Source: Patescibacteria group bacterium
GTDB taxonomy: Bacteria; Patescibacteriota; Saccharimonadia; Saccharimonadales; CAIOMD01
NCBI GenBank assembly: GCA_025453305.1
Contig: JALOQO010000001.1
Coordinates: 1 to 23,165, forward strand
Length of the DNA stretch: 23,165 nucleotides
Direction of reading: 5' to 3'
Positions within the stretch are counted from its first letter, which is position 1, and the number at the start of each line of letters is the position of its first letter. The notes below the pieces were generated by a model, which did no database searches, was not told where the DNA came from, and saw only the letters and a program-made list of their open reading frames with translations. Below, in pieces: positions 15,341 to 23,165 of this stretch. The position numbers and the translations under genes are program-made.

Positions 15341-15475
15341 TTCTGCATCTTGATAGCAATTGTCATCTGATATCTTATCATTAATAAATTACCAGTGATG
15401 ATCCGTGTCTTTAAGGGCATGATTAAGTTGTTGTTTATCTAGTTCTGTTGAATCGTAAAAATATATTTTAGCCAT
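15341..15475 (-). pseudogene. N-terminal part of the dehydrogenase, interrupted by in-frame TAA
   Basis: Reading from ATG 15475 in the same frame as the fusion gives MAKIYFYDSTELDKQQLNHA and then LKDTDHHW, a TAA at 15389-15391 (codon 29), then FINDKISDDNCYQDAE, running straight into VVSLFVTSVITRQMM. This is the expected first strand and helix of the D-lactate dehydrogenase catalytic domain, so the original gene spans 13817-15475 and a single codon is now a stop. No frameshift is present. It is either a real nonsense mutation or a base-calling error; CAA to TAA would be one simple change. TAA is not known to be recoded in these bacteria. If real, the dehydrogenase is probably lost or made only by re-initiation. 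Confidence 0.75.
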
Positions 15476-15483
15476 AGTTATAG

Positions 15484-16788
<1,305 letters not shown>

Positions 16789-16800
16789 AGGGTTTATATT

Positions 16801-17310
16801 GTGAAATTTGTGTTAATGATTATTGCACCCATAGATTTCAGAGACGAAGAATATTTTGAACCCAAAGCAATCTTAGAAAAAGCCGGTCATCATGTTACCA
16901 CGGCAAGTACAAAAATTGGTAAAATCACCGGTTCTAGGGGTGGAATAGCCGAATCCACCATGCTTCTAAGTAATGTTAATGCGGATAGTTTTGACGCAGT
17001 GATTTTTGTAGGTGGTCAGGGCTCTTATATATTCGACGAAAATCCTCAAGCCTTAAATATTGCTAAAGTTTTTTATAACAACAATAAACTTACCACCGCG
17101 ATTTGCCACGCACCCATAATTCTGGCTAAATCAGGTGTATTAAAAGCTAAAAAAGCTACCGTTTTTCCGGGAGATTCCGGTGAGCTTACAAATCTTGGGG
17201 TAAATTATTTAGCTAACCAAGTAGTTATAGACGGTAATATTGTAACCGCAAACGGCCCAGATGCAGCCACCGAATTCGGCAATACAATTGTAGATATATT
17301 ACAGCCATAG
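16801..17310 (+). CDS. DJ-1/PfpI family protein
   Basis: A 169-aa class I glutamine amidotransferase-like protein of the DJ-1/PfpI/ThiJ group. It shows an early acidic residue in DFRDEEYFE (E16/E17), FVGGQGSY (69-76) and the nucleophile elbow TAICHAP with C102 and H103. Such proteins act as glyoxalases/deglycases, proteases or redox chaperones; the exact role cannot be told here. A role against methylglyoxal, a glycolytic by-product, would fit its place behind enolase, but this is inference. The start is GTG, 12 bp after the enolase stop, with only a weak AAAGGG upstream. The TAG stop overlaps the -35 of the next promoter. Confidence 0.85.
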   Translation: MKFVLMIIAPIDFRDEEYFEPKAILEKAGHHVTTASTKIGKITGSRGGIAESTMLLSNVNADSFDAVIFVGGQGSYIFDENPQALNIAKVFYNNNKLTTAICHAPIILAKSGVLKAKKATVFPGDSGELTNLGVNYLANQVVIDGNIVTANGPDAATEFGNTIVDILQP

Positions 17311-17336
17311 ACAACTGTTTTATTTTTGTATATACT
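17308..17336 (+). promoter_or_regulatory. Promoter for the structured leader RNA
   Basis: TAGACA (17308-17313), a 17-bp spacer and TATACT (17331-17336) match the consensus at 5 of 6 bases each. The expected start is near 17343, 4 nt before a leader ATG. It is one of the best full promoters in the window. Confidence 0.55.
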
Positions 17337-17346
17337 TATTTGCAAT

Positions 17347-17427
17347 ATGATAATCACCACCTACAAGCAAAGCCTACTACTAAGCCTACAACGGCTGTGC
17401 TTCACAAGTGGTGAAGCCAACCGCTAG
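17347..17427 (+). CDS. Possible 26-aa leucine-rich leader peptide
   Basis: The frame begins MIITTYKQSLLLSLQRLC, about 4 nt after the predicted transcription start, and ends at TAG inside the second hairpin loop. Five of nine codons (10-17 region) are Leu, four of them CTA. Translating it would disrupt the 17399-17417 hairpin, as a leader peptide in an attenuator would. CTA is common in this genome, so the leucine run may not be meaningful. There is no ribosome site; translation would have to be near-leaderless. Confidence 0.25.
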   Translation: MIITTYKQSLLLSLQRLCFTSGEANR

Positions 17428-17451
17428 CGCGGTACAAGTACAGCTCCAGCT

Positions 17452-17480
17452 AATAAGGCTCCACCAAAGCCTTATTTTTA
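17452..17480 (+). terminator. Intrinsic terminator between leader RNA and 40-aa ORF
   Basis: Stem AATAAGGCT (17452-17460) with AGCCTTATT (17468-17476), 7-nt loop, and T residues 17475-17479. It sits upstream of, not after, the small ORF, so it works either as an attenuator or as the end of the leader RNA and the eno operon. Confidence 0.65.
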
Positions 17481-17493
17481 ATTGGAGACAACA

Positions 17494-17616
17494 ATGGAAA
17501 AGATACAGAGCAATGAAGTATACGATAGAATAAACGTCCAACCACTTATGGCGCTAGAATTAGAGCGAATCAGATCGGCAGGCGAAGGTGTTTTGTATTT
17601 AGCAAAAGAAGAATAA
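17494..17616 (+). CDS. Small ORF (40 aa), hypothetical
   Basis: A 40-residue soluble peptide that begins MEKIQSNEVYDRINVQ and ends GEGVLYLAKEE; the middle (MALELERIRSAG) looks helical. I do not recognise it. GGAG at 17484-17487 lies 6 nt before the ATG, and an in-frame TAA at 17479 rules out a longer form. It is preceded by the structured leader and terminator hairpin, so its expression may depend on read-through. The stop lies 17 bp from the 3' end of the convergent LysR gene. The evidence is the ribosome site and genomic placement; no homology is claimed. Confidence 0.45.
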   Translation: MEKIQSNEVYDRINVQPLMALELERIRSAGEGVLYLAKEE

Positions 17617-17633
17617 ATTGTATCAGAACGTTA

Positions 17634-18476
17634 CTAGTTTGGTGACAATAATCGATTGATACTATTAGTAATATCAACATCTGTATTTACTGTAGTTTTG
17701 CTTACAGCCCATATGGGCCGGTAAAGCGGTTTGGTGTCTACTACCGACAATATGCCGTTTATTATTGAATCCTGTATTATATGCTTTGGTAATAGCGCTG
17801 TTCCTTTGCCAGCAACGGCCATATCTTTAAGAAGTTCCATGCTGGTGGAATAGAAAACCGGCGCAACCTTAAGTCCCTGCTTTTTAAACAATCTTACAAA
17901 ATGCTTATATGATGTAGAGTCCTTATTAAAAGCTAACCAATTATCTATATAGGTAACTGGTTTGTTAGGTGCCATATTGGGTGCGCAAACAAACACAAAC
18001 TCTTCATTTTTGAGCTTGTGAACTATAATATCTTTATTAAGTTTATCTGGTTGTCCAGTTATGACACCTAGATCAATTTTGCCATCTGTAAGGTCGTTAA
18101 TTATCCGTTTTGAATTATCAACCATCACTTCTATATTTGATTTTACAAATATATCACTAGATGTATATAGCAAGTGGGCTAGGCTATCAATAATACCAAT
18201 GCTTAGCTTTTTTGTATTAGTATTGCCGGTGAGCTCCGTTTTCATCTTTTCAAATTCTTGCATCATCTTTTTAGCATAGCGGGCTACTATTTCACCCTCT
18301 TTCGTTAGCTCGATTGCATACTTTTTTCTTTTGTATAATCTAACCCCGAACGCTCGCTCCAAAGAACCCACAGCCAATGTAATTGCCGGTTGGGTAACTC
18401 GTAACCTTTTTGCGGCAGCCGAAAAGCTACCGGTTTCGGCTACTGCCAAAAACTTCTTATACCTATGATCCATCAC
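17634..18476 (-). CDS. LysR-family transcriptional regulator
   Basis: A 280-aa LysR-type regulator. The N-terminal winged helix-turn-helix is clear: FLAVAETGSFSAAAKRLRVT then QPAITLAVGSLERAFGVRLY, with the typical LTKEGEIVARYA after it. The rest is the periplasmic-binding-like effector domain (about 90-280), somewhat short and divergent. Such proteins bind promoters as tetramers and respond to a small metabolite. There is no divergent target gene of the usual kind; its 3' end faces the 40-aa ORF and structured leader. GTG 18476 and ATG 18473 are adjacent possible starts. TATAAT (18482-18487 in plus coordinates) lies 8 nt before the ATG, so the ATG with a leaderless mRNA seems likely. Confidence 0.9.
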   Translation of the reverse strand: MMDHRYKKFLAVAETGSFSAAAKRLRVTQPAITLAVGSLERAFGVRLYKRKKYAIELTKEGEIVARYAKKMMQEFEKMKTELTGNTNTKKLSIGIIDSLAHLLYTSSDIFVKSNIEVMVDNSKRIINDLTDGKIDLGVITGQPDKLNKDIIVHKLKNEEFVFVCAPNMAPNKPVTYIDNWLAFNKDSTSYKHFVRLFKKQGLKVAPVFYSTSMELLKDMAVAGKGTALLPKHIIQDSIINGILSVVDTKPLYRPIWAVSKTTVNTDVDITNSINRLLSPN

Positions 18477-18481
18477 CCACT

Positions 18482-18487
18482 ATTATA
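18482..18487 (-). promoter_or_regulatory. -10 element of a near-leaderless LysR transcript
   Basis: TATAAT on the minus strand, 8 nt before ATG 18473 and 5 nt before GTG 18476. No ribosome site is seen. Another TATAAT-like box lies about 15 bp further upstream. Confidence 0.4.
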
Positions 18488-18582
18488 CTATGTAGATTAT
18501 AATACTGTATTTACAATGTTAAAAAATAACATAATCATATGGCATTATAAATAATTACAAGCTAAATAAAATATTAAGATTT

Positions 18583-18879
18583 TTATACAGTAGAGTTTAT
18601 GTTATTATCATTTGTAAGTTCTGTGTCATCTTGATATTGAGATTCTTCAATAATCGATACTAATTCTAACAAATCACGCATAGCTTCCGTTCGAGTAACT
18701 TTATCTTCAATTTGTTTTGCTGCATCAAAAGCTTTTTTTATAATATCCGTATTACCTAATGCTTCAGCCACTCCAAAGTAAGACTTAAAACGATCTTCCG
18801 GAGTCATCTCACCGTCTAAATGAGGTATTATTTCATCTATAATTTCTTTCTTTAAATTTTTTAAATCATCGTTGCCCAT
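18583..18879 (-). CDS. Small acidic helical protein (98 aa), hypothetical
   Basis: I do not recognise this protein. It is acidic, predicted mostly helical, without membrane segments or cysteines: MGNDDLKNLKKEIIDEIIPH, then MTPEDRFKSYFGVAEALGN, helices around AFDAAKQIEDKVTR and AMRDLLELVSIIEES, and a polar, asparagine-rich tail. The ATG at 18879 is preferred over a GTG at 18921 in the same frame because AAAGGAG lies about 10 nt upstream of the ATG, and the GTG version would overlap the preceding gene. It starts 29 bp after the giant glycosyltransferase gene and is probably co-transcribed, perhaps as a partner or regulator of it. Confidence 0.65.
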   Translation of the reverse strand: MGNDDLKNLKKEIIDEIIPHLDGEMTPEDRFKSYFGVAEALGNTDIIKKAFDAAKQIEDKVTRTEAMRDLLELVSIIEESQYQDDTELTNDNNINSTV

Positions 18880-18908
18880 TATAAAAATACTCCTTTTATT
18901 AATTTGAG

Positions 18909-21900
18909 TTAAGTTAACCACCTTTTAATGTCTTTAACCTTAGGGTTTCCGGCTTTTCTCATCAATGTTCTGTTTCTTGATGTTAAATAACCCCTAGTGT
19001 TATTTAAGACTCTCCTATTTCTATCCACGACCTGCTCAATATACTTTTGGCCTTCTGGTGTGAAATTTACCCTAATACCATTAGTTTCGTTTGTTACTAT
19101 ACAAACATCAGCTCTGCCAAAAAAACGAGCTAGCAATACTTGAGCATCCGGTATTTGCATTCCTTTTATTTCAGAAGAAATAAATTCAGATAGCCTGGAG
19201 CATGTTTCTCTTAGGGTTTCCTTTTTAATTCTATCAGGTTTATCCGCTTCTCTTGAGCGATATCCACTAGGATCATTATCAAAATCACGCCAGGCGCTAC
19301 CGTCTAGAGGGAAGCCCCCTGCCATGTATCGTCCGATTAGCCTTGATGGATCAGAATCTATAGAAGCTCCGACCGCCCGAATGGGTGCATTTCTTGCACT
19401 AGTATTGCCAATCGATGTGGCAGCCTTAATCCTATCACCTAGCCAAACATCATCAGAACCGGCACCAGAACGACCGCCTTCTTTGCCCATGCAAGATATC
19501 GCGGCCAATGACGATGCCTTTATTGCAAAAGCTGTCCCATCCAGCCAAATGGCTTCAGGATTTGTAGCAAAATTACCCCTGTATCTAAATGCGTGAAATG
19601 TAGCGGACAGTACTAAGCCTGGCAATTTCTTTCTAATCTCCGTGTCGTTGATTCCATATGTTTTCTCAGCCCTAAAAGCGTGAGCTCCATCCATAACTTC
19701 AGACGCTTTCAGCATTCTGTCAATATATACAGGTGATAAGCCATATATATCAGCATCTGATCTAATTAATAATACATCGCTTGACATAGAGCTATCTTTT
19801 TTAACATGTTCGGTTGACGCAATAAGCGATACATCATAAAGTCGCCTAGTAATATCACCGATTATACCAGGTCCTTCTGGTTGGGATTGTCTTTTAGCTA
19901 ACAGCTCTTGTGATATTTCAAATTCAAAGCTAATAATATTTATATTCGGAAAATCTTTTTTAGCCCTTGCAATCTCTGCTTTCGTCTTTTGTATTTTTTT
20001 AGCTAATCCGGGATCGCTACCCTGACCTTCTATATTATTTACCGCAAGCACTATACTGAAATCACCCTTGGTAGTACGTTCCTGTCTAGCCCACATGGAT
20101 AATGTTTTATAAATATTCTCTGATTCACCAACGGCGCCAACCGGAATAATTACTAATGCTTTAGTCTCCGGAGGTAAATTTTTAAGCTCTGGAGTTGAGT
20201 TATACAAATCCATAACTTCTGCTTTATATTCTTGACCTTGTAAACTATCAATTTGATCAACATACCAATCACCTTCTGTTGCTAAATCTAGAGGCTTGCC
20301 TTCTTTAATTCTGGGTGAAAGCTCTTTTTTAATATCCTCAATCTCGTCCTTATGTCGATCACCAGATGGATATTCACCTCTGTAGTATCTTTCATATGGA
20401 GTTGGTGGCGTATCGGGTTCTTTATCAGGAGCACCAACACCACGTCTTTGCCAAATAGGAGGCCCAAAGGCAGGGTTTGTTTCACCCGGTGTAGCAATTG
20501 CTACACCGCCTATTTCGGCACTAAAGGCAAGTTCTGTTGTGGGTATAGGATACTTACCCTCACCGGTACCTGGGATACTAGAAATGCTTACAAATTTGCC
20601 AGAGCCTACGGGTTCTTCTACTACAAATGCTAGAGAATTTCTAGAATCTAAATAATCAACCGCTGGGTTCTGTAGTTGATCGAGGCTTGGCCCATGAAAG
20701 TCACTAATTGAGCCACCTTTCCCAAACCAACCCGAAATTGGATGATCCTTTGGTATAACAGCATGCCAACCTTTGCCATTTTTATCTTTTACTACATCAA
20801 ACAAAAAAGTCTGGTATTTACCGTCCGGACTAAATTCTGTGTTAACAGTTACCATAATCTTGCCCCTACCTTCTGCAAGCATTTGAGGTACATTAAAAGT
20901 TTTGTTGCCGCTCCATGAACCTTCTTGAGTTAGTCCGTTTATTCCAATCCTAATAGCCCCGCTCCCGGTTCGCCAGTTTCCATTAGCTCCAGCGGCATGC
21001 ATATCCAATTCATTATTATCTCCAGTTAATCCTGGTATTCGATTTGTCGCAAAATCTACAATTCTTGTGGTTTCTATATCACCCTTAACCTCGTGCCAAT
21101 CTATAAACTCTTGCGCCCCAACCGATCTTGGCGGACCAACTATTGTGGTACCCTTTTGACCAAATACAAACCCTGCATCTTCAATAGCTTTTACAGAATT
21201 TGGCGAAATTGCTCCGCTGTCATTGAATTCCACACCCGAAACAATCACATTACCCGTTCTGGTAGATACTAAATCAAATGTATTCGATCCTTGACTAAAT
21301 CGTGCCTCCATACCGTCTGGTACAGCAAAATTTAAACTTGTTCCAGGTTTATCAATTATTGCAGTCTTACCGTTGGCGGCTGTTAAAATTTCTACCACCT
21401 CTTGGCTACCCTTAAAGCTTTGTGAGCCGTTATGCTCACCCTGAATAAGCGTAGTTAATAGGGTATTGCGAACTCCTGGCTGCTGTTGTTCAAAAACACC
21501 ATTCATATTATCACTAACCGCAGCCACAGTTTCTTGCATTACAACACCCGCAACCACACTAGAAACAACACCAACAGTTGCGGCAGCCGCAACTCTACGT
21601 GCCATAATTTTCTTATATGCACTGTCATGAGAAGTCCGGTTAGCTTCGGTTTCAGATTCGCTAGCTGCTCTTGAAGCATCCATATAACCCTTTACCGCAG
21701 TACCAATAGCAATGTTTTGCGGGTTTCCATCTGCCCCTATAACAATAACATCCCCACCTGCATTTATTCTGTTCTGTAAAGCTACTTCTGTGGCGGCCAG
21801 TGAATAAATAAGTTCCATTCTCTCATTTGCCGCTTCTGCCACACTGCTCCAACGAAACAGATCTATTTTGTTGGTATCGGCTAGCTCAAGCATTGTTTTT

Positions 21901-23165
21901 AGCCTTTCAATGTGTCCAGCTAGCTCAAGGATTTCTGTATCGGTCATATCATCTCTAAGTTCACCGTTTTCGTTCAAGCTAGACATAAGATAGTCTAATT
22001 GATCGGATGCGTTTAATGCGTCATAATTTATCCGTTCCATTCGGGCACGCATAGGATTAGCACTGGTATCCTTATCGTAACCATAGGCCTTCTCTTGTCT
22101 TACTAAATTTGCCTCTCGTTTAACTACACCGTATTCAGTGGCACCAGCTATAATACCAGCCGCTCCCGCGCCTATACCGGTCAACCTTAATGCAGCCGAA
22201 GCGCCAGACTGCGCCCCTCTCTCTGTAAGACTAAATACTAAACCAGCAGCCAGAAGCGCACTACTCGCATAAAATGTACCACCTAGCCTTGTCTTATTAA
22301 TTTTGCTAGATAATTTATCTAGGGCAGTGCGTCTAATGTTTGATTCTGCACTTGACCTAGTGAATCCACCCCTAAGCTCCATCTTATCTAAGGCTGTCTC
22401 AACCCTTTCCATTGACAATCCGTGATCTATATCAGCCTTTACACTTTTTGCGAGTTCAATTATGTTGTCCGAAAAACCGATACCTTTTCCAAACAATTCA
22501 TCGTTTAACCCATCGATGCCAGCTAAAATTCTGTCCCTTTCGCTAACTATTGAATCGTCATCTAAATCCCCGTGGGCATACCTTAGGGCAAGATCTTTAA
22601 TAGCAGCTCTTAATTGAGCGTCAATATCCGGATCGCCAGATATTTCTGTTTCTACTTCGCCACTTCTTCGGGCACCCCTTATCCTTGGATCATCACTAAT
22701 AACCCAGTCGGTGGTGGCAATCGAAGCTCTTCTCGCTAGCTCAACAGCCATCTTGGGATCTACACCCCTAAGAATCTCTAATGGGACTTCTACATAACCA
22801 CCGTTTTCTCTTTGAATATTTTCGTATTCTTGTTTATATCTTGTTTCATAAAATTTACGCAATAGCCTACCCTTAAAGAAACGTTTGGTTGATCTACTAA
22901 TCAATCCACCCTCTTCTAAATCTGCCTCCATTCTTTGATCAGCGTATAGTTGCTTATATCTCTCGCGGTCTTCTTCTCGATTTACCCTACCAAATGTGTA
23001 TACTGGGTCTTTTGCGGGCCCTCCAGCGGGTTCTGGGGGTTCTTTAGTATCGTCACCCGGTTCTTTTGGCTCTCTGCCGTTTAGCAAGTCAGATATTTGT
23101 TGCTGAACTGCATTAGCTTCGTCATCTTTACCCGCATCCCTTAGAGCATCTTCTTCTTTTCTTAA
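18909..23165 (-). CDS. Very large membrane-associated protein with C-terminal GT-A glycosyltransferase domain (5' end outside window)
   Basis: The frame stays open to the window edge, so the protein exceeds 1,418 aa and its start is not seen. Residue numbers below count from the TTG codon at 23087. An acidic, proline-rich and helical region comes first. Hydrophobic segments lie at about 270-287, 302-317 and 498-517. Residues about 540-880 look beta-rich and carry no motif I know; 880-960 are charged and proline-rich. The last 400 residues contain a family-2-like glycosyltransferase: LVIIPVGAVGESENIYKTL near 977, RSDADIY with the DAD metal motif near 1110, WLDGTAFAI, and GSDDVWLGDR near 1210 as the likely catalytic-base motif. 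Donor, acceptor and the side of the membrane on which it acts are unknown. It reads on into the 98-aa gene. Confidence 0.8.
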   Translation of the reverse strand, partial: LRKEEDALRDAGKDDEANAVQQQISDLLNGREPKEPGDDTKEPPEPAGGPAKDPVYTFGRVNREEDRERYKQLYADQRMEADLEEGGLISRSTKRFFKGRLLRKFYETRYKQEYENIQRENGGYVEVPLEILRGVDPKMAVELARRASIATTDWVISDDPRIRGARRSGEVETEISGDPDIDAQLRAAIKDLALRYAHGDLDDDSIVSERDRILAGIDGLNDELFGKGIGFSDNIIELAKSVKADIDHGLSMERVETALDKMELRGGFTRSSAESNIRRTALDKLSSKINKTRLGGTFYASSALLAAGLVFSLTERGAQSGASAALRLTGIGAGAAGIIAGATEYGVVKREANLVRQEKAYGYDKDTSANPMRARMERINYDALNASDQLDYLMSSLNENGELRDDMTDTEILELAGHIERLKTMLELADTNKIDLFRWSSVAEAANERMELIYSLAATEVALQNRINAGGDVIVIGADGNPQNIAIGTAVKGYMDASRAASESETEANRTSHDSAYKKIMARRVAAAATVGVVSSVVAGVVMQETVAAVSDNMNGVFEQQQPGVRNTLLTTLIQGEHNGSQSFKGSQEVVEILTAANGKTAIIDKPGTSLNFAVPDGMEARFSQGSNTFDLVSTRTGNVIVSGVEFNDSGAISPNSVKAIEDAGFVFGQKGTTIVGPPRSVGAQEFIDWHEVKGDIETTRIVDFATNRIPGLTGDNNELDMHAAGANGNWRTGSGAIRIGINGLTQEGSWSGNKTFNVPQMLAEGRGKIMVTVNTEFSPDGKYQTFLFDVVKDKNGKGWHAVIPKDHPISGWFGKGGSISDFHGPSLDQLQNPAVDYLDSRNSLAFVVEEPVGSGKFVSISSIPGTGEGKYPIPTTELAFSAEIGGVAIATPGETNPAFGPPIWQRRGVGAPDKEPDTPPTPYERYYRGEYPSGDRHKDEIEDIKKELSPRIKEGKPLDLATEGDWYVDQIDSLQGQEYKAEVMDLYNSTPELKNLPPETKALVIIPVGAVGESENIYKTLSMWARQERTTKGDFSIVLAVNNIEGQGSDPGLAKKIQKTKAEIARAKKDFPNINIISFEFEISQELLAKRQSQPEGPGIIGDITRRLYDVSLIASTEHVKKDSSMSSDVLLIRSDADIYGLSPVYIDRMLKASEVMDGAHAFRAEKTYGINDTEIRKKLPGLVLSATFHAFRYRGNFATNPEAIWLDGTAFAIKASSLAAISCMGKEGGRSGAGSDDVWLGDRIKAATSIGNTSARNAPIRAVGASIDSDPSRLIGRYMAGGFPLDGSAWRDFDNDPSGYRSREADKPDRIKKETLRETCSRLSEFISSEIKGMQIPDAQVLLARFFGRADVCIVTNETNGIRVNFTPEGQKYIEQVVDRNRRVLNNTRGYLTSRNRTLMRKAGNPKVKDIKRWLT

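Larger units (their letters stand above)
17343..17480 (+). ncRNA. Structured leader RNA / attenuator with three-way junction and terminator
   Basis: About 138 nt from the predicted start to the end of a T-tract. A three-way junction can be drawn by hand: outer helix 17393-17398 with 17440-17445 (one G-U pair); hairpin 17399-17405 with 17411-17417 (GCTTCAC/GTGAAGC, 7 bp); hairpin 17420-17424 with 17429-17433 (ACCGC/GCGGT). A 9-bp terminator-like stem follows (17452-17460 with 17468-17476) with TTTTT overlapping its end. The 40-codon ORF begins 14 nt later. AGCCT copies at 17371 and 17383 could compete for AGGCT in the terminator stem. I do not recognise the class. It could be a riboswitch, a ribosome-controlled attenuator or a free small RNA. 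Confidence 0.5.

Noticed and set aside
15389-15391. Stop-codon reassignment as the explanation of the TAA in the dehydrogenase
   Set aside because: Every clear gene here ends in a normal stop, and the known recoding in Patescibacteria affects UGA, not UAA.
17347-17427. A classical leucine-biosynthesis attenuator
   Set aside because: No leucine-pathway or leucyl-tRNA synthetase gene follows, and CTA is common in the neighbouring genes; kept only as a possible leader frame.
17393-17445. The three-way junction as a tRNA or tRNA remnant
   Set aside because: Arm lengths and loops do not fit: no seven-base anticodon loop, no TTCRA loop and no 7-bp acceptor stem.
18880-18921. GTG at 18921 as the start of the 98-aa protein
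   Set aside because: It would overlap the end of the upstream gene, while ATG 18879 has AAAGGAG in front.
23085-23087. TTG at 23087 as the real start of the giant glycosyltransferase
   Set aside because: The frame continues open to the window edge with the same acidic composition, so the gene is cut by the window rather than starting there.

Overview
The window reads as a compact, AT-rich bacterial chromosome segment, most likely from the Candidate Phyla Radiation (Patescibacteria), with Saccharibacteria as my best guess. The pointers are dense short genes, a mix of Shine-Dalgarno starts and promoters sitting directly on the start codon, a PEP synthase at the bottom of glycolysis with no pyruvate kinase in view, and many divergent family members. 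This placement is an inference from content; there is no rRNA or ribosomal protein gene here to confirm it. I see no tRNA, rRNA, CRISPR array, transposase or phage gene.

Bases 1-5200 are an accessory and stress region: a small one-helix membrane peptide (-), a membrane-anchored GH10 glycoside hydrolase (+), a KGG stress peptide (+), a solitary NADAR enzyme (-), a 13-cysteine copper-storage-like protein (+), a GT4 glycosyltransferase (-), a stand-alone response-regulator receiver (-) and, divergent from it, a conserved protein with a CC plus CPRC cysteine set (+). Bases 5291-10548 are a cation-transport block: two overlapping genes that each encode half of an SLC41/MgtE-type transporter (+), converging on a probable two-gene operon (-) of an atypical Nramp-like transporter and a Ca2+-type P-ATPase.

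Bases 10714-17310 hold lower glycolysis: PEP synthase (-), an adenylate-kinase-like protein with an unusual P-loop (+), a fusion of D-lactate dehydrogenase and phosphoglycerate mutase (-), enolase (+) and a DJ-1/PfpI protein (+). Together they cover 3-phosphoglycerate -> 2-PG -> PEP -> pyruvate -> D-lactate, with adenylate kinase a natural partner for the AMP/ATP chemistry of PEP synthase. The dehydrogenase half of the fusion is interrupted near its N-terminus by an in-frame TAA.

Bases 17308-17616 hold a good promoter, a 26-codon leucine-rich leader, a three-way-junction RNA fold, an intrinsic terminator-like hairpin and then a 40-codon ORF with its own ribosome-binding site. This looks like an attenuator or a small structured RNA, and I do not recognise it. 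A LysR regulator (-) faces it. The right end is a very large membrane-associated protein (-), cut by the window edge, with a C-terminal GT-A glycosyltransferase domain, followed by a small acidic helical protein. The strongest leads are the structured RNA with its small ORF, the interrupted dehydrogenase-mutase fusion, the split SLC41 pair and the giant glycosyltransferase.
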